64,000 nucleotides of DNA from Alistipes timonensis. GTDB taxonomy: Bacteria; Bacteroidota; Bacteroidia; Bacteroidales; Muribaculaceae. Position numbers and translations under genes: made by a program. The stretch covers positions 108,930-172,929 of the forward strand of contig JAMPHO010000001.1 of assembly GCA_023663385.1 (NCBI GenBank). Reading direction: 5' to 3'. Positions 46,620-55,069 of the stretch are shown in pieces. Within the stretch, counting starts at the first letter, position 1; each line of letters begins with the position of its first letter. Under the pieces are notes generated by a model. It had not been told where the DNA came from and made no database searches. It worked only from the letters and a program-made list of their open reading frames with translations.

Positions 46620-48164
46620 ATGAAGATTCATTACAAAGCCATACTCCTCGGGCTGGCCGGAGCGGCCATCGCCCCGGATGCTTCCGCCTCGATCGACCTC
46701 GACTACTACAGCCGCCTGCAAGGGCTGAAAGGCGCGGCGCTGAAAACCGCCGTCCACGAAATCCTTACCGAGAACGTGAAAATGCTCGACTACGGATCGG
46801 GCGACAGGCATACCTGGTGGGGGTTCTATGTGACCGACCGATGCGACGACGGCATGGTGCGCGACCGATATTCCAACGACAAGCGCTATTTCGGCTCCCG
46901 CGGTTCATCGGTGAGCGGCATGAACATCGAGCACTCCTTCCCCAAGAGCTGGTGGGGCGGCTCGACAAACAACGCCTACAAGGACCTGTTTAACCTCATG
47001 CCCTGCGAACAGAAAATAAACTCAACCAAGAGCAACTACGCGATGGCCGTGGTAATAAGGCCGACCGACTCGGGCGACAACGGCTGCACCCGCGTAGGCA
47101 AAGGCTCCGACGGCGTGAACTACTGGGAACCCGCCGACAAATGGAAGGGGGACTTCGCCCGCGGCTATATGTATATGGCCACCGCCTACCAGAACTTCAG
47201 CTGGACCACCGAATCGGGCCTCTCAATTCTGCAACAGGGTGCCTACCCCACCCTCAAAAGCTGGGCCGCCGAGCTGTACATCGAGTGGGCCAAGCAGGAT
47301 CCCGTCGACCGAATCGAGACCGACCGAAACGACGACGTTGAAAGCCTCCAGCGCAACCGCAACCCGTTTGTCGACTTCCCCAATCTTATGGAATACATCT
47401 GGGGCGACTCGGTGAGCACCCCTTTCAACGTAAAGACTACCGTTAAGAGCGCCGCGTACACCGGTGGAGGCTCCATCGGCGATGGCCCCGCTACAGGCAT
47501 AATCGAGGAACTCTACGCCAGCACCTTCATCGGCAGCGACGGTGGCTGCGAGGTTGAGACCGCCGTACAGCCATCCGGCAAACAGAACGTGTGGACCCTC
47601 GACGCTACCTACGGATGGAAGGCATCCGCGGCCGTGGGCTCCAACGACAATATCGTATATTACGAGAGCGACGCCACACTCCTCACCCCCGAGATAGACC
47701 TCGCCGGGTACACCGAACCGAGCATCAAGTTTGACCACGCCGTGAAGTTCGCCGCCGATCCCTCGGCAGTACTCTCTGTAATTGTGAGAGCCGACGGCGA
47801 AGGGGATTACACCATACCCGCCCAAAAAATTATTTGGCCCAAGGGAACATCGTGGACCTTTACCCGCGACGTGAAAGTGCCCCTCAACGACTTCGCCGGC
47901 AAGAAAGTGCGCATCGGATTCCGCTACACATCGACCACATCGGAAGCTTGCACCTGGGAGGTACAGAACTTCTCGCTGTCGGCCCGCAAGTCAGCATCCG
48001 GTATCGAGGACCTCATCGACACCAACCTCGCCAACGAGGCCGACGACTCCAACGCGCCCGCCGAATACTACTCGCTTGACGGACGCCGCGTCGATCCCGC
48101 CACCACCCGCGGCATCGTGATCCTCCGCCGCGGCACCCGCGCCACCAAGGTAATCCTTCGCTAA
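46620..48164 (+). CDS. Secreted endonuclease I-family nuclease with sorting-like tail
   Basis: This 514-residue protein has a signal peptide (about 1-24) and an endonuclease I (EndA/NucM) domain with the beta-beta-alpha-metal motif MNIEHSFPKSWWGG and DLFNLMP. The C-terminal half (about 290-480) is a beta-sandwich of the adhesion/lectin type. The tail (EYYSLDGRRVDPA to KVILR) resembles the tail of the protein ending at 4297. It probably degrades extracellular DNA for nutrients. The start at 46620 opens the signal peptide. Confidence 0.9.
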   Translation: MKIHYKAILLGLAGAAIAPDASASIDLDYYSRLQGLKGAALKTAVHEILTENVKMLDYGSGDRHTWWGFYVTDRCDDGMVRDRYSNDKRYFGSRGSSVSGMNIEHSFPKSWWGGSTNNAYKDLFNLMPCEQKINSTKSNYAMAVVIRPTDSGDNGCTRVGKGSDGVNYWEPADKWKGDFARGYMYMATAYQNFSWTTESGLSILQQGAYPTLKSWAAELYIEWAKQDPVDRIETDRNDDVESLQRNRNPFVDFPNLMEYIWGDSVSTPFNVKTTVKSAAYTGGGSIGDGPATGIIEELYASTFIGSDGGCEVETAVQPSGKQNVWTLDATYGWKASAAVGSNDNIVYYESDATLLTPEIDLAGYTEPSIKFDHAVKFAADPSAVLSVIVRADGEGDYTIPAQKIIWPKGTSWTFTRDVKVPLNDFAGKKVRIGFRYTSTTSEACTWEVQNFSLSARKSASGIEDLIDTNLANEADDSNAPAEYYSLDGRRVDPATTRGIVILRRGTRATKVILR

Positions 48165-48186
48165 CGCTCCCCCACCCCACATACCG

Positions 48187-48224
48187 AGCGCCCCGCTGCC
48201 CCACGCCGCGGGGCGCTATGTTTA
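48187..48224 (+). terminator. Terminator after the endonuclease
   Basis: A perfect 10-bp stem AGCGCCCCGC/GCGGGGCGCT (48187-48196 with 48208-48217) is followed by ATGTTTAT. Confidence 0.75.
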
Positions 48225-48330
48225 TAAAAAAACATTCCCCAGATTCACATCTAAGGAATGCCCGTTACACAATTCACATTTAATAATGTGAAATCACAGT
48301 TATTTTTTATCTCACGTTTTCATTATAATG

Positions 48331-48912
48331 CTACAGCATTTTGGCTAAACGAATCTCTTGACCATTATGCTGAATCAGCAGGGTATCATCGTCCACAACA
48401 GACAACTTGCCCAGCATATTATATTTAGTTGACAAAGGTCTATATCTCGCGTCAGCCATCGTCTCCAAAGCCGTTAACAAGTCGGAAAACATAGAACCCC
48501 TCACATTTTCGAGCGCCTCGCGGTCCGCTCCCTCATCAGTGGGGCGAAGTGTGAAAGACGCACTGTCGGTGACGACTTTAACAGAGGTCATATCATAACA
48601 AACAGCGAGCGAATCGCCAACAATCCTCCAACGGCCGGAAATTGATATATTGAAATTAACAGCGACCTCGAAGCCATTGTCGGACGAATGCAGGCGCAAG
48701 CTTTCACGCTCGCTGAAAGCGCCGTCTCCGGCAAACGAAATAGTTTGAAGGCCGGAAATCTCGCCATCCGATATTTCGCACGACCATACGTTTGACAACA
48801 GCCTGTTCTCAAAGTCATTATTATTAATTTTGGAGCTCGCTCCTCCGCAGGCGGTTGTCGCTATAAGCCCGAGAACCGCGGCTGCGCCATATGAGATTCC
48901 CCTTCTGTTCAT
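48331..48912 (-). CDS. Hypothetical lipoprotein (lipocalin-like)
   Basis: This 193-residue protein has a lipoprotein signal with cysteine 22 (ATTACGGAS). The mature part has repeated beta strands with W and G positions (NVWSCEISDG, ISGRWRIVGDSL), like lipocalin-type DUF families. It overlaps the preceding gene by 4 nt, so the two are coupled. Unknown function. Confidence 0.75.
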   Translation of the reverse strand: MNRRGISYGAAAVLGLIATTACGGASSKINNNDFENRLLSNVWSCEISDGEISGLQTISFAGDGAFSERESLRLHSSDNGFEVAVNFNISISGRWRIVGDSLAVCYDMTSVKVVTDSASFTLRPTDEGADREALENVRGSMFSDLLTALETMADARYRPLSTKYNMLGKLSVVDDDTLLIQHNGQEIRLAKML

Positions 48913-49448
48913 TTCCCGGTATTGAGTTTTATCTGCCCTATAATTACGGCTATTTTTTCCTTATTCTTGCGCCATTTATTCCCTGTCAGACCATACGATG
49001 CGACCATGGTATCTCTTCCCGAAGAAAACCCAAATGAAACTACAAACGGCTCGACGGACCCATACATAGCGTCCCACGTCTCAAATGGGAGCATAAGTCT
49101 TAACCTATATTCTGTTTTTTCACCCTTGGGTTTCGCATAGATTAAATCGGGTTGACGATTATAACGGGCATCTCCGTAACTTACCGCCATATCCACAGGT
49201 TTAGGCGCGCCGGCACATACCACAGTAGCGAGAAGCGACACACTATCAGTTTTCTCGACAAAAGTATAGTCATATTCCATATGCTTTCCGGCATCACCGT
49301 AAAGTAATGGCATTTTTTGGCTGAATATATGGAACATCCAGCCTGAATCGCCTTTCTTTTGCACATACATATTTCCAATCCCAGCACCGCACAACGTCAT
49401 AGCGATCGCGCATAGGATTAGCATTCGGGTAGCGGCCAAATGTTTCAT
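48909..49448 (-). CDS. Hypothetical exported protein
   Basis: This 179-residue protein has an N-terminal hydrophobic segment (about 8-25) and a beta-rich mature part. I recognise no family. It is translationally coupled (ATGA overlap) to the lipoprotein downstream, so the two probably act together at the envelope. Confidence 0.7.
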   Translation of the reverse strand: MKHLAATRMLILCAIAMTLCGAGIGNMYVQKKGDSGWMFHIFSQKMPLLYGDAGKHMEYDYTFVEKTDSVSLLATVVCAGAPKPVDMAVSYGDARYNRQPDLIYAKPKGEKTEYRLRLMLPFETWDAMYGSVEPFVVSFGFSSGRDTMVASYGLTGNKWRKNKEKIAVIIGQIKLNTGK

Positions 49449-49584
49449 AACGGCTAAAAATTATTAAATACGGTATTGGACGCATGCCGAAACCCGCGGG
49501 GACCCCGGCATGCGTTCACAATGTGATGTTTAGGACACACGGCCCAAGTCGGTAAGGACTATGGCGCCGGACGGGTTATATGAT

Positions 49585-49902
49585 TTATTCCCCGTAAACG
49601 ACTGTCTTGTAAGATGCGTAAAGACCCAGGATGCTGGTCTTCTGCACATCAACATGGCTGATTTTCTTGATGCCTGCGGAGTTGGCAGCGGTCTGGATCG
49701 AAGCGTCACCCACGCTTACAAGGCCGAGCACGCCAAGGCTGGAAGAAGTGCCAACCTTCGTGCCGAGCGAGTTGGAAGTAGCGATTTGACCTTCGGTCAC
49801 CCCGGTGTAGAGAACGCCCATACCTGAGCCAGACGATACGGTGGAGCAGCTTGCGAGTGCCAGCCCGGCAACCGCGATGATTCCCAATGCAATTTTATGC
49901 AT
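49585..49902 (-). CDS. TRL-like small lipoprotein
   Basis: This 105-residue lipoprotein has cysteine 19 in LALASCSTV. The mature part is a run of Gly/Ser-rich strands (GVLYTGVTEGQIATSNSLGTKVG, then VGDASIQTAANSAGI, then VYGE) like the TRL-like family. Function unknown. The start at 49902 begins the signal peptide. Before its upstream neighbour lies a perfect 9-bp hairpin at 49481-49514. Confidence 0.82.
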   Translation of the reverse strand: MHKIALGIIAVAGLALASCSTVSSGSGMGVLYTGVTEGQIATSNSLGTKVGTSSSLGVLGLVSVGDASIQTAANSAGIKKISHVDVQKTSILGLYASYKTVVYGE

Positions 49903-50382
49903 GATAGATAAATGGTTTAGTGCCGGTTGATTCCCCGTTTCCGGCATAACAAAAAAATAGCGCGGGAACCTATCCATTGCTCGTTCCGCTGTTTCAAGGC
50001 TCTCGCATTGCCATTCACTGTAGAACGAGCAACGCAGAACCCACGCTGATATGGAAATAATCACGACCATCGCTGGCCGCGGAAACTTACCATACCCTGG
50101 GCGCTACCGTTGCTTCATTCCTGACAGTGAAGATAGAATTTGCGAGATTCTGAAACAGCCAAGAATCAAGCGCTGAATAACGCTTAGTTAATAAATTGTG
50201 ACCCACCCTTCTGCTGCCCTCCGGCAGCTATCAGCGTGGATTGCGGGCAAAGTTAATGTTTTTTTCTCTTATCCACAATAATCAAGCTGTAATTGCCACA
50301 CTTTTTTCATGGAAAAGCAGTATATTTGCCAAAAGCCTGACTAACACATATTGAACAACGAATCTATTCATCTCTAATAATA
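49903..50382. other. Divergent intergenic region
   Basis: This 480-bp stretch has no gene I can support. It contains a 10-bp inverted repeat TTGCTCGTTC/GAACGAGCAA (49977-49986 with 50023-50032), a small hairpin GCTGCC-CTCC-GGCAGC near 50212-50228, and a rightward -7 box TATATTTG at 50321-50328. Confidence 0.6.
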
Positions 50383-51060
50383 ATGACCATGAACAGAATT
50401 ATTCTTTTCGCTATCGCGCTGATGGTATGCGTGGGTGCGGCTGGCGCGCCAAAGGCCGCCGCAGATATCATAATGAACAACGGCACGGAATATAAGTCGG
50501 TGCCCCTCGACAAGATTCCCGAGGGATGGGACAAGGAGATAAAGGTGGTGGTCAACGGCAAGAAAGTGAAGCTCGCCGCCGACTCAATCGACCACGCGGT
50601 GATATGGCACAACGACAACCCGGACGACCGCTGCCTCATCAAATGGCTACCCTCCGGCACTTTCAATATGAAAGACGGCTCAACGAAACAAACAATGGAG
50701 AAGGGGAAGCCGTTTATGAAATGGTTCGCTTTCCGAACCGCGGGTGAACATCTTAGGCTGTGGATCAGTTTCTCGAAGCTGAAGCCGTCGAAAAACCGCT
50801 TTGTCCTCGAAGTGAATCCAGTGACGAACTTTTTTGAAAAGAAAGGCTATCCGTATCTGATAGGCGTGCCGCGGAACGAGTTCAAGCCGAACCTTACTCG
50901 CAACTGGCTCAGCGCGTTCTTGGCCGACGACAAGGTTTTGGTAAGGGAGATGTCGCAGGAGAAGGAGCTTAACCGCAATTTCTTGCAGCAGCAGGTAATC
51001 GACTCCCCCGCGGTATTCGACCACATCACAAAAACCTACACCCCGGGTCGGACCGAATAA
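50383..51060 (+). CDS. Hypothetical exported protein
   Basis: This 225-residue protein has a signal peptide (about 1-24, ending ADI). The mature part begins with IIMNNGTEYKSVPLDKIPEGW and has many charged residues; I recognise no family. The first ATG (50383) or the one two codons later could be used. A four-helix-bundle gene follows 22 nt on. Confidence 0.7.
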   Translation: MTMNRIILFAIALMVCVGAAGAPKAAADIIMNNGTEYKSVPLDKIPEGWDKEIKVVVNGKKVKLAADSIDHAVIWHNDNPDDRCLIKWLPSGTFNMKDGSTKQTMEKGKPFMKWFAFRTAGEHLRLWISFSKLKPSKNRFVLEVNPVTNFFEKKGYPYLIGVPRNEFKPNLTRNWLSAFLADDKVLVREMSQEKELNRNFLQQQVIDSPAVFDHITKTYTPGRTE

Positions 51061-51082
51061 CCGCGACCTACTTATCAGGATT

Positions 51083-51655
51083 ATGCCGACCCAGTTTCTC
51101 AAACCCAAAGGGGACTATCGCGGTTTGATCGCTTATAAGAAAGCCGAGTGCATTTACGACCTAAGCTACCATTTCGCCCACAGGTTTCTATCTCCTAAAG
51201 ACAGGACTATCGACCAGATGGTGCAGTCGGCCAGAAGCGGCAAACAAAACATCATCGAGGGTTCTGCCGCATCAACCACCTCCCGGGAAACGGAAATAAA
51301 GTTGTTCAACGTGGCTAAAGCGAGTTTTGACGAACTGCTGGCCGACTATGAGGATTATCTCCGGGTCAGAGGCTTGCCTGTTTGGCCTGAGGATAAACAA
51401 CGCAGAGTAAGGGAATTTTGCCGAAAAAACAACGACTCGGCGCTTTACCGACAGGTCGCGCCAAGCCGCGATGACGCGACTATCGCAAACCTGTGTATCA
51501 CAATGATACACCAGGAACTCGTGCTTTTAGTTAGGCTAATTGAACGAGCAAAGGCTGACTTCCTCGCCAATGGGGGCATCCGGGAAGAGATGAGCCGCGC
51601 CCGCCGCGACTACCGAGCCAACAACGGCTATGGCGGAGGGGGCGGGCTGCAATAA
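51083..51655 (+). CDS. Four-helix-bundle protein (S23/IVP-like)
   Basis: This 190-residue cytoplasmic protein has the four-helix-bundle signature (GLIAYKKAECIYDLSYHFAH, then DQMVQSARSGKQNIIEGSAA) of proteins related to the 23S rRNA intervening-sequence family, with a C-terminal helical suffix. Members' functions are mostly unknown; relatives act as accessory proteins of diversity-generating retroelements, but no reverse transcriptase is nearby. It ends in a glycine run (GYGGGGGLQ). A striking G-triplet array follows the stop. Confidence 0.85.
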   Translation: MPTQFLKPKGDYRGLIAYKKAECIYDLSYHFAHRFLSPKDRTIDQMVQSARSGKQNIIEGSAASTTSRETEIKLFNVAKASFDELLADYEDYLRVRGLPVWPEDKQRRVREFCRKNNDSALYRQVAPSRDDATIANLCITMIHQELVLLVRLIERAKADFLANGGIREEMSRARRDYRANNGYGGGGGLQ

Positions 51656-51669
51656 AAAAGGATTGGCTT

Positions 51670-51769
51670 GGGAAATTTGGGAGAATTGGGAAATTTGGGA
51701 ATAATGGGATTTTTGGGAGGATTGGGATTCCCATTATTCCCAAAACTCCCATAATTCTCATTACTTCCC
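51670..51769 (+). repeat. 9-nt-period G-triplet array followed by its inverse
   Basis: GGG occurs at 51670, 51679, 51688, 51697, 51706, 51715 and 51724, each exactly 9 nt apart with 6 nt between. CCC follows at 51730, 51739 and 51748, also 9 apart, then degenerates (51757, 51766). The turn is a 13-bp perfect inverted repeat (51697-51709 with 51729-51741). The G side fits the rule for G-quadruplex formation. The region 51656-51880 has no gene. Confidence 0.85.
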
Positions 51770-51880
51770 AGGTGCTCGATCGGGAGGGCTGAATGCGGCG
51801 AACCCGGCTCCTGTGCGGGGGCCGGGTTCGCTGTTGTGGGTGTTGGCGGGCGGTGGATGCCGCCCGGTGTGGGTCGGGGT

Positions 51881-54800
51881 TTAGAAGTCGAGGGTGAAGG
51901 TGAAGGTGGTGGGAGCCACGGGCACGCGGTACTGCGAGAGTACGTCGGGGCCGCAGGTAGCGGTGCCGACACCCATCTGCTCGGCGTCGATGTGGACGGT
52001 AACCATACCGTCGTCCTTGAGGTCCTTGATGTGACCGCGGATACCTTCCTTGGTCTGCTGCTGCCAGGTGGGAGCGCCGTAGGAAGCGTCATCGTAGGGG
52101 GTGACACCAGCCTGGAAGAGCTTGGGAGCGGTAATCGTGATACCATCGCCGAGGGTGAGGCGGCTCACCTCGGTGTGGTTGCCGGTGGCCTGGGGCACAA
52201 CGTAGTTATGGAAGTTTTCGGCGGGAGTAAGGGTGTAGGTGCCGATGCGCCCTGCCGAGTTGCGGTCGTTGTAGGTTTCAACGGGGCCGCGGCCTACGAA
52301 AGTAAAGGTACGGCAGTCAGCTTCGGGCACGCGGAAAGTGAGACCCACGCGGGGGAGCGAGGTAACCACGGCGGTGTCGGGGTTGAAGGTGGTAGTGATC
52401 TCCATCTTGTTGCCGGGAAGGATGGTCACGGCGTAGGAACCAGCGCCTACATTCTGCCCTTCGGCGCCCTTGACGGCGAACGGAACGGTGAGCACGTTTT
52501 TCTTCAGCTCGACCTTACCGGCCTCGAAAGTGATATGCTTGAGGCCTTCCTTGGTCCAGAACTTTCCGGAACCGGCACCGGCGGCATCGTTCTCGGTCAT
52601 CGGACGGTAGAGCGAAAGCTCGATGGGAGCGGCGAGTTTTTCAACACCGGCAACCTTAACGGAGCTGATGACGCCCGTCGCGGGATCTACGGCAAACGCG
52701 AGGTCGCCGTTGGAGTAAACATCACCTTTCTTTTTGAGTTTGAGGGGCTTTTCGGCCACGATGGCGGCAGGTTCGGCCGCGGGGATGGTGAACTGGTCGT
52801 AAGCCACCTCATATCCGGCGGGGATAAGGTTGGCGGCCTTCTTGGTGGTCCAGGAGAGGTCGAGGTAGCATGGTTCGGAGAGCACGGGGGCGTTGCCGAG
52901 CTTTAGGAGCACGGAGTCGCCGGGGGCGCAGTTCACATTGTCGATAGCGCCCGACATAAGCACCTTGCCGTCGGCTGTGTTGACCTTCCAGTTGAGTTTG
53001 AGTTCATTGAGATTGGAGAAGTCATACCAGTTGCGCACGCTTACGGCGAGCTCGCGCTCATTGATCATGCGTGCCTTGGCATACTGATATACCTTCTTGA
53101 CCTCCTGCATATGGGGGTGTTCCTTGCGGTCGCTGGTAATAAGGCCGTTGCAGCAGAAAGCCATCGACGAGGGGACCTCCATCTTGGGGCCGTAGTCGCC
53201 GCCGTAGGTGTAATAGGGGCGCCCGAGCGAGTCGTTCTCGATAAACGACTGGTCAACCCAGTCCCAAATGCAGCCACCCTGGGCCTTGGGAAGATTCTCG
53301 AACACGTTCATATAGTCGCGGAGGCCGCCGACGCTGTTGCCCATCGCGTGGGCGAACTCGCAAAGGATGTAGGGCTTGTTCTCCGGCTTGGAAGCGTAGT
53401 CGATAACCACGTTGATGGGGCGGTACATATTGGCGTATATGTCGGTGTTCCAGTCGTTGAGCGCGCGCTCGCACTGAATCGGGCGGTTGGGCTCGATTTC
53501 CTTCATATACTTATAGGTCTCTTCGAACACCACGCCGTTGCCCGACTCGTTCTGGAGTGAGAAGAAGCAAACCGAGGGGTTATTCTTGCTCTTGGCGTAG
53601 GCGCGCTTGGTGCGGTCCATAGCGGCGGGAATCCACATCGGGTCCTTAGCCATAGCCTCTTCCTTGTAGCCGTAGCCGTGGCTCTCGAAGTTCACCTCGT
53701 CAATCACCATGATGCCGTATTTGTCGCAGAGGTGGTACCAGTTGCGGGTCGAGGGGTAATGGCAGTTACGCACGGTGTTGATGTTGTTGAGCTTCATCAG
53801 CTCGATGTCGCGGAGCTCGGTGGCGGGATCGAGAGCGTGGCCGAGTTTGTCCCAGCTGTGGCGGTTGACACCCTTCACAATCACGCGTTTGCCGTTCATA
53901 AGCCAGAGGCCGTCCTTCACCTCGGTGGTGCGGAAACCGACGTTGCAGCCGACGAGTTCCGTGCGGTTACCCTCGGGGTCGTTGAGCGACAGTTCGAGCG
54001 TGTAGAGGTTGGGATGCTCGGCCGACCAGGCTTTCACACCGGGGAGGGCCGCGTAGAAGTTCACGATTTCCGAACCGTTTTCAGCGCCCTGGGCTGCTAC
54101 CTTGCCATCGGCATCATAGAGTTTGTAATCAATGGTATAGGGCTTGAATTCCTTGGCTTTCACCTTCTTCTTACCCTTCACGGCTGCCTCGGGAGCCTTC
54201 GGGAGCCCCTGGAGGTCGATGGTGAGCTGGAGCTCGCCATCCTTATATGCCTTCTTGTCGAGAGTGGCCACGGCGCGGAAGTCGGAGATGAAAGTCTTCG
54301 GGGTGGAATAAAGATATACGTCGCGCTCTATGCCGCTGAGGCGCCACATATCCTGGCACTCCATATAGCTGCCCGACGACCAGCGGTAAACCTCGAAGGC
54401 CACCACGTTCTTGCCCGGAACGAGATATTCGGTCACATCCCACTCGGCAGCGGTCTTGGAGTCCATATTGCAGCCGAGGTACTGGCCGTTGACCCAGGCG
54501 TAGAAGAACGACGATATGCCTTCGGCGGCGAGCACCACGCGGCGACCCTCCCATCCGGCGGGGATGGTGAACTCGCGGCGGTAGGAACCCACCTCGTTGT
54601 TTTCAAACGGCACGCGCGGACGGTCCTTCTTGAAGTTGTAAAATTCGGTGTCGAACTCGTAAGTCTCGTTGGTATAGACGCGGGTGCCGTAGCCGAGGGT
54701 CTGCCAATTGCCGGGCACGGTAATCTTGTCCCAACCCTTGATGTCGTAGTCGGGAGCCTGGAAACCCTGGGGGCGCTGCCCGGGATTAATGACCCACTTG

Positions 54801-55057
54801 AAGTCCCACTGACCGTTGAGGTTCAGATAGTAGGGGGAGTCGGCATACTTCATATCGGCGATGGCCGACACGGGCGCGTCGTCGGCATAGGGCACTACCA
54901 GGGCGTGCGGGTCGATCTGTCCGACGCGGAACGTGTTGGGCTGCTGCCATTCGGGCGTGTCGTCGGCGAATGCGGCGAATGAGCAACCGCCAAGCACGAG
55001 GGCCAGAGCTGAAAGTTGTTTGATCATCAGGTATATGTTTGATTTGTTGGATTTCAT
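51881..55057 (-). CDS. GH2 beta-galactosidase
   Basis: This 1058-residue glycoside hydrolase is exported (signal peptide KQLSALALVLGG to FAFADD; if translation starts at 55027 it begins MIKQ). The GH2 jellyroll, Ig-like and TIM-barrel order is present, with acid/base Glu504 (NESGNG) and nucleophile Glu567 (ILCEFAHAMGN). A C-terminal Bgal small-chain domain (about 800-1058) completes a LacZ-type layout. It should remove beta-linked galactose. It is the last gene of the sulfatase-GH20-GH2 run, 12 nt after GH20. Confidence 0.94.
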   Translation of the reverse strand: MKSNKSNIYLMIKQLSALALVLGGCSFAAFADDTPEWQQPNTFRVGQIDPHALVVPYADDAPVSAIADMKYADSPYYLNLNGQWDFKWVINPGQRPQGFQAPDYDIKGWDKITVPGNWQTLGYGTRVYTNETYEFDTEFYNFKKDRPRVPFENNEVGSYRREFTIPAGWEGRRVVLAAEGISSFFYAWVNGQYLGCNMDSKTAAEWDVTEYLVPGKNVVAFEVYRWSSGSYMECQDMWRLSGIERDVYLYSTPKTFISDFRAVATLDKKAYKDGELQLTIDLQGLPKAPEAAVKGKKKVKAKEFKPYTIDYKLYDADGKVAAQGAENGSEIVNFYAALPGVKAWSAEHPNLYTLELSLNDPEGNRTELVGCNVGFRTTEVKDGLWLMNGKRVIVKGVNRHSWDKLGHALDPATELRDIELMKLNNINTVRNCHYPSTRNWYHLCDKYGIMVIDEVNFESHGYGYKEEAMAKDPMWIPAAMDRTKRAYAKSKNNPSVCFFSLQNESGNGVVFEETYKYMKEIEPNRPIQCERALNDWNTDIYANMYRPINVVIDYASKPENKPYILCEFAHAMGNSVGGLRDYMNVFENLPKAQGGCIWDWVDQSFIENDSLGRPYYTYGGDYGPKMEVPSSMAFCCNGLITSDRKEHPHMQEVKKVYQYAKARMINERELAVSVRNWYDFSNLNELKLNWKVNTADGKVLMSGAIDNVNCAPGDSVLLKLGNAPVLSEPCYLDLSWTTKKAANLIPAGYEVAYDQFTIPAAEPAAIVAEKPLKLKKKGDVYSNGDLAFAVDPATGVISSVKVAGVEKLAAPIELSLYRPMTENDAAGAGSGKFWTKEGLKHITFEAGKVELKKNVLTVPFAVKGAEGQNVGAGSYAVTILPGNKMEITTTFNPDTAVVTSLPRVGLTFRVPEADCRTFTFVGRGPVETYNDRNSAGRIGTYTLTPAENFHNYVVPQATGNHTEVSRLTLGDGITITAPKLFQAGVTPYDDASYGAPTWQQQTKEGIRGHIKDLKDDGMVTVHIDAEQMGVGTATCGPDVLSQYRVPVAPTTFTFTLDF

Positions 55058-55069
55058 TTTGGGGAAGCG

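Noticed and set aside
51083-51655. Diversity-generating retroelement accessory protein
   Set aside because: The protein is of the four-helix-bundle type, but there is no reverse transcriptase, template repeat or variable repeat nearby.
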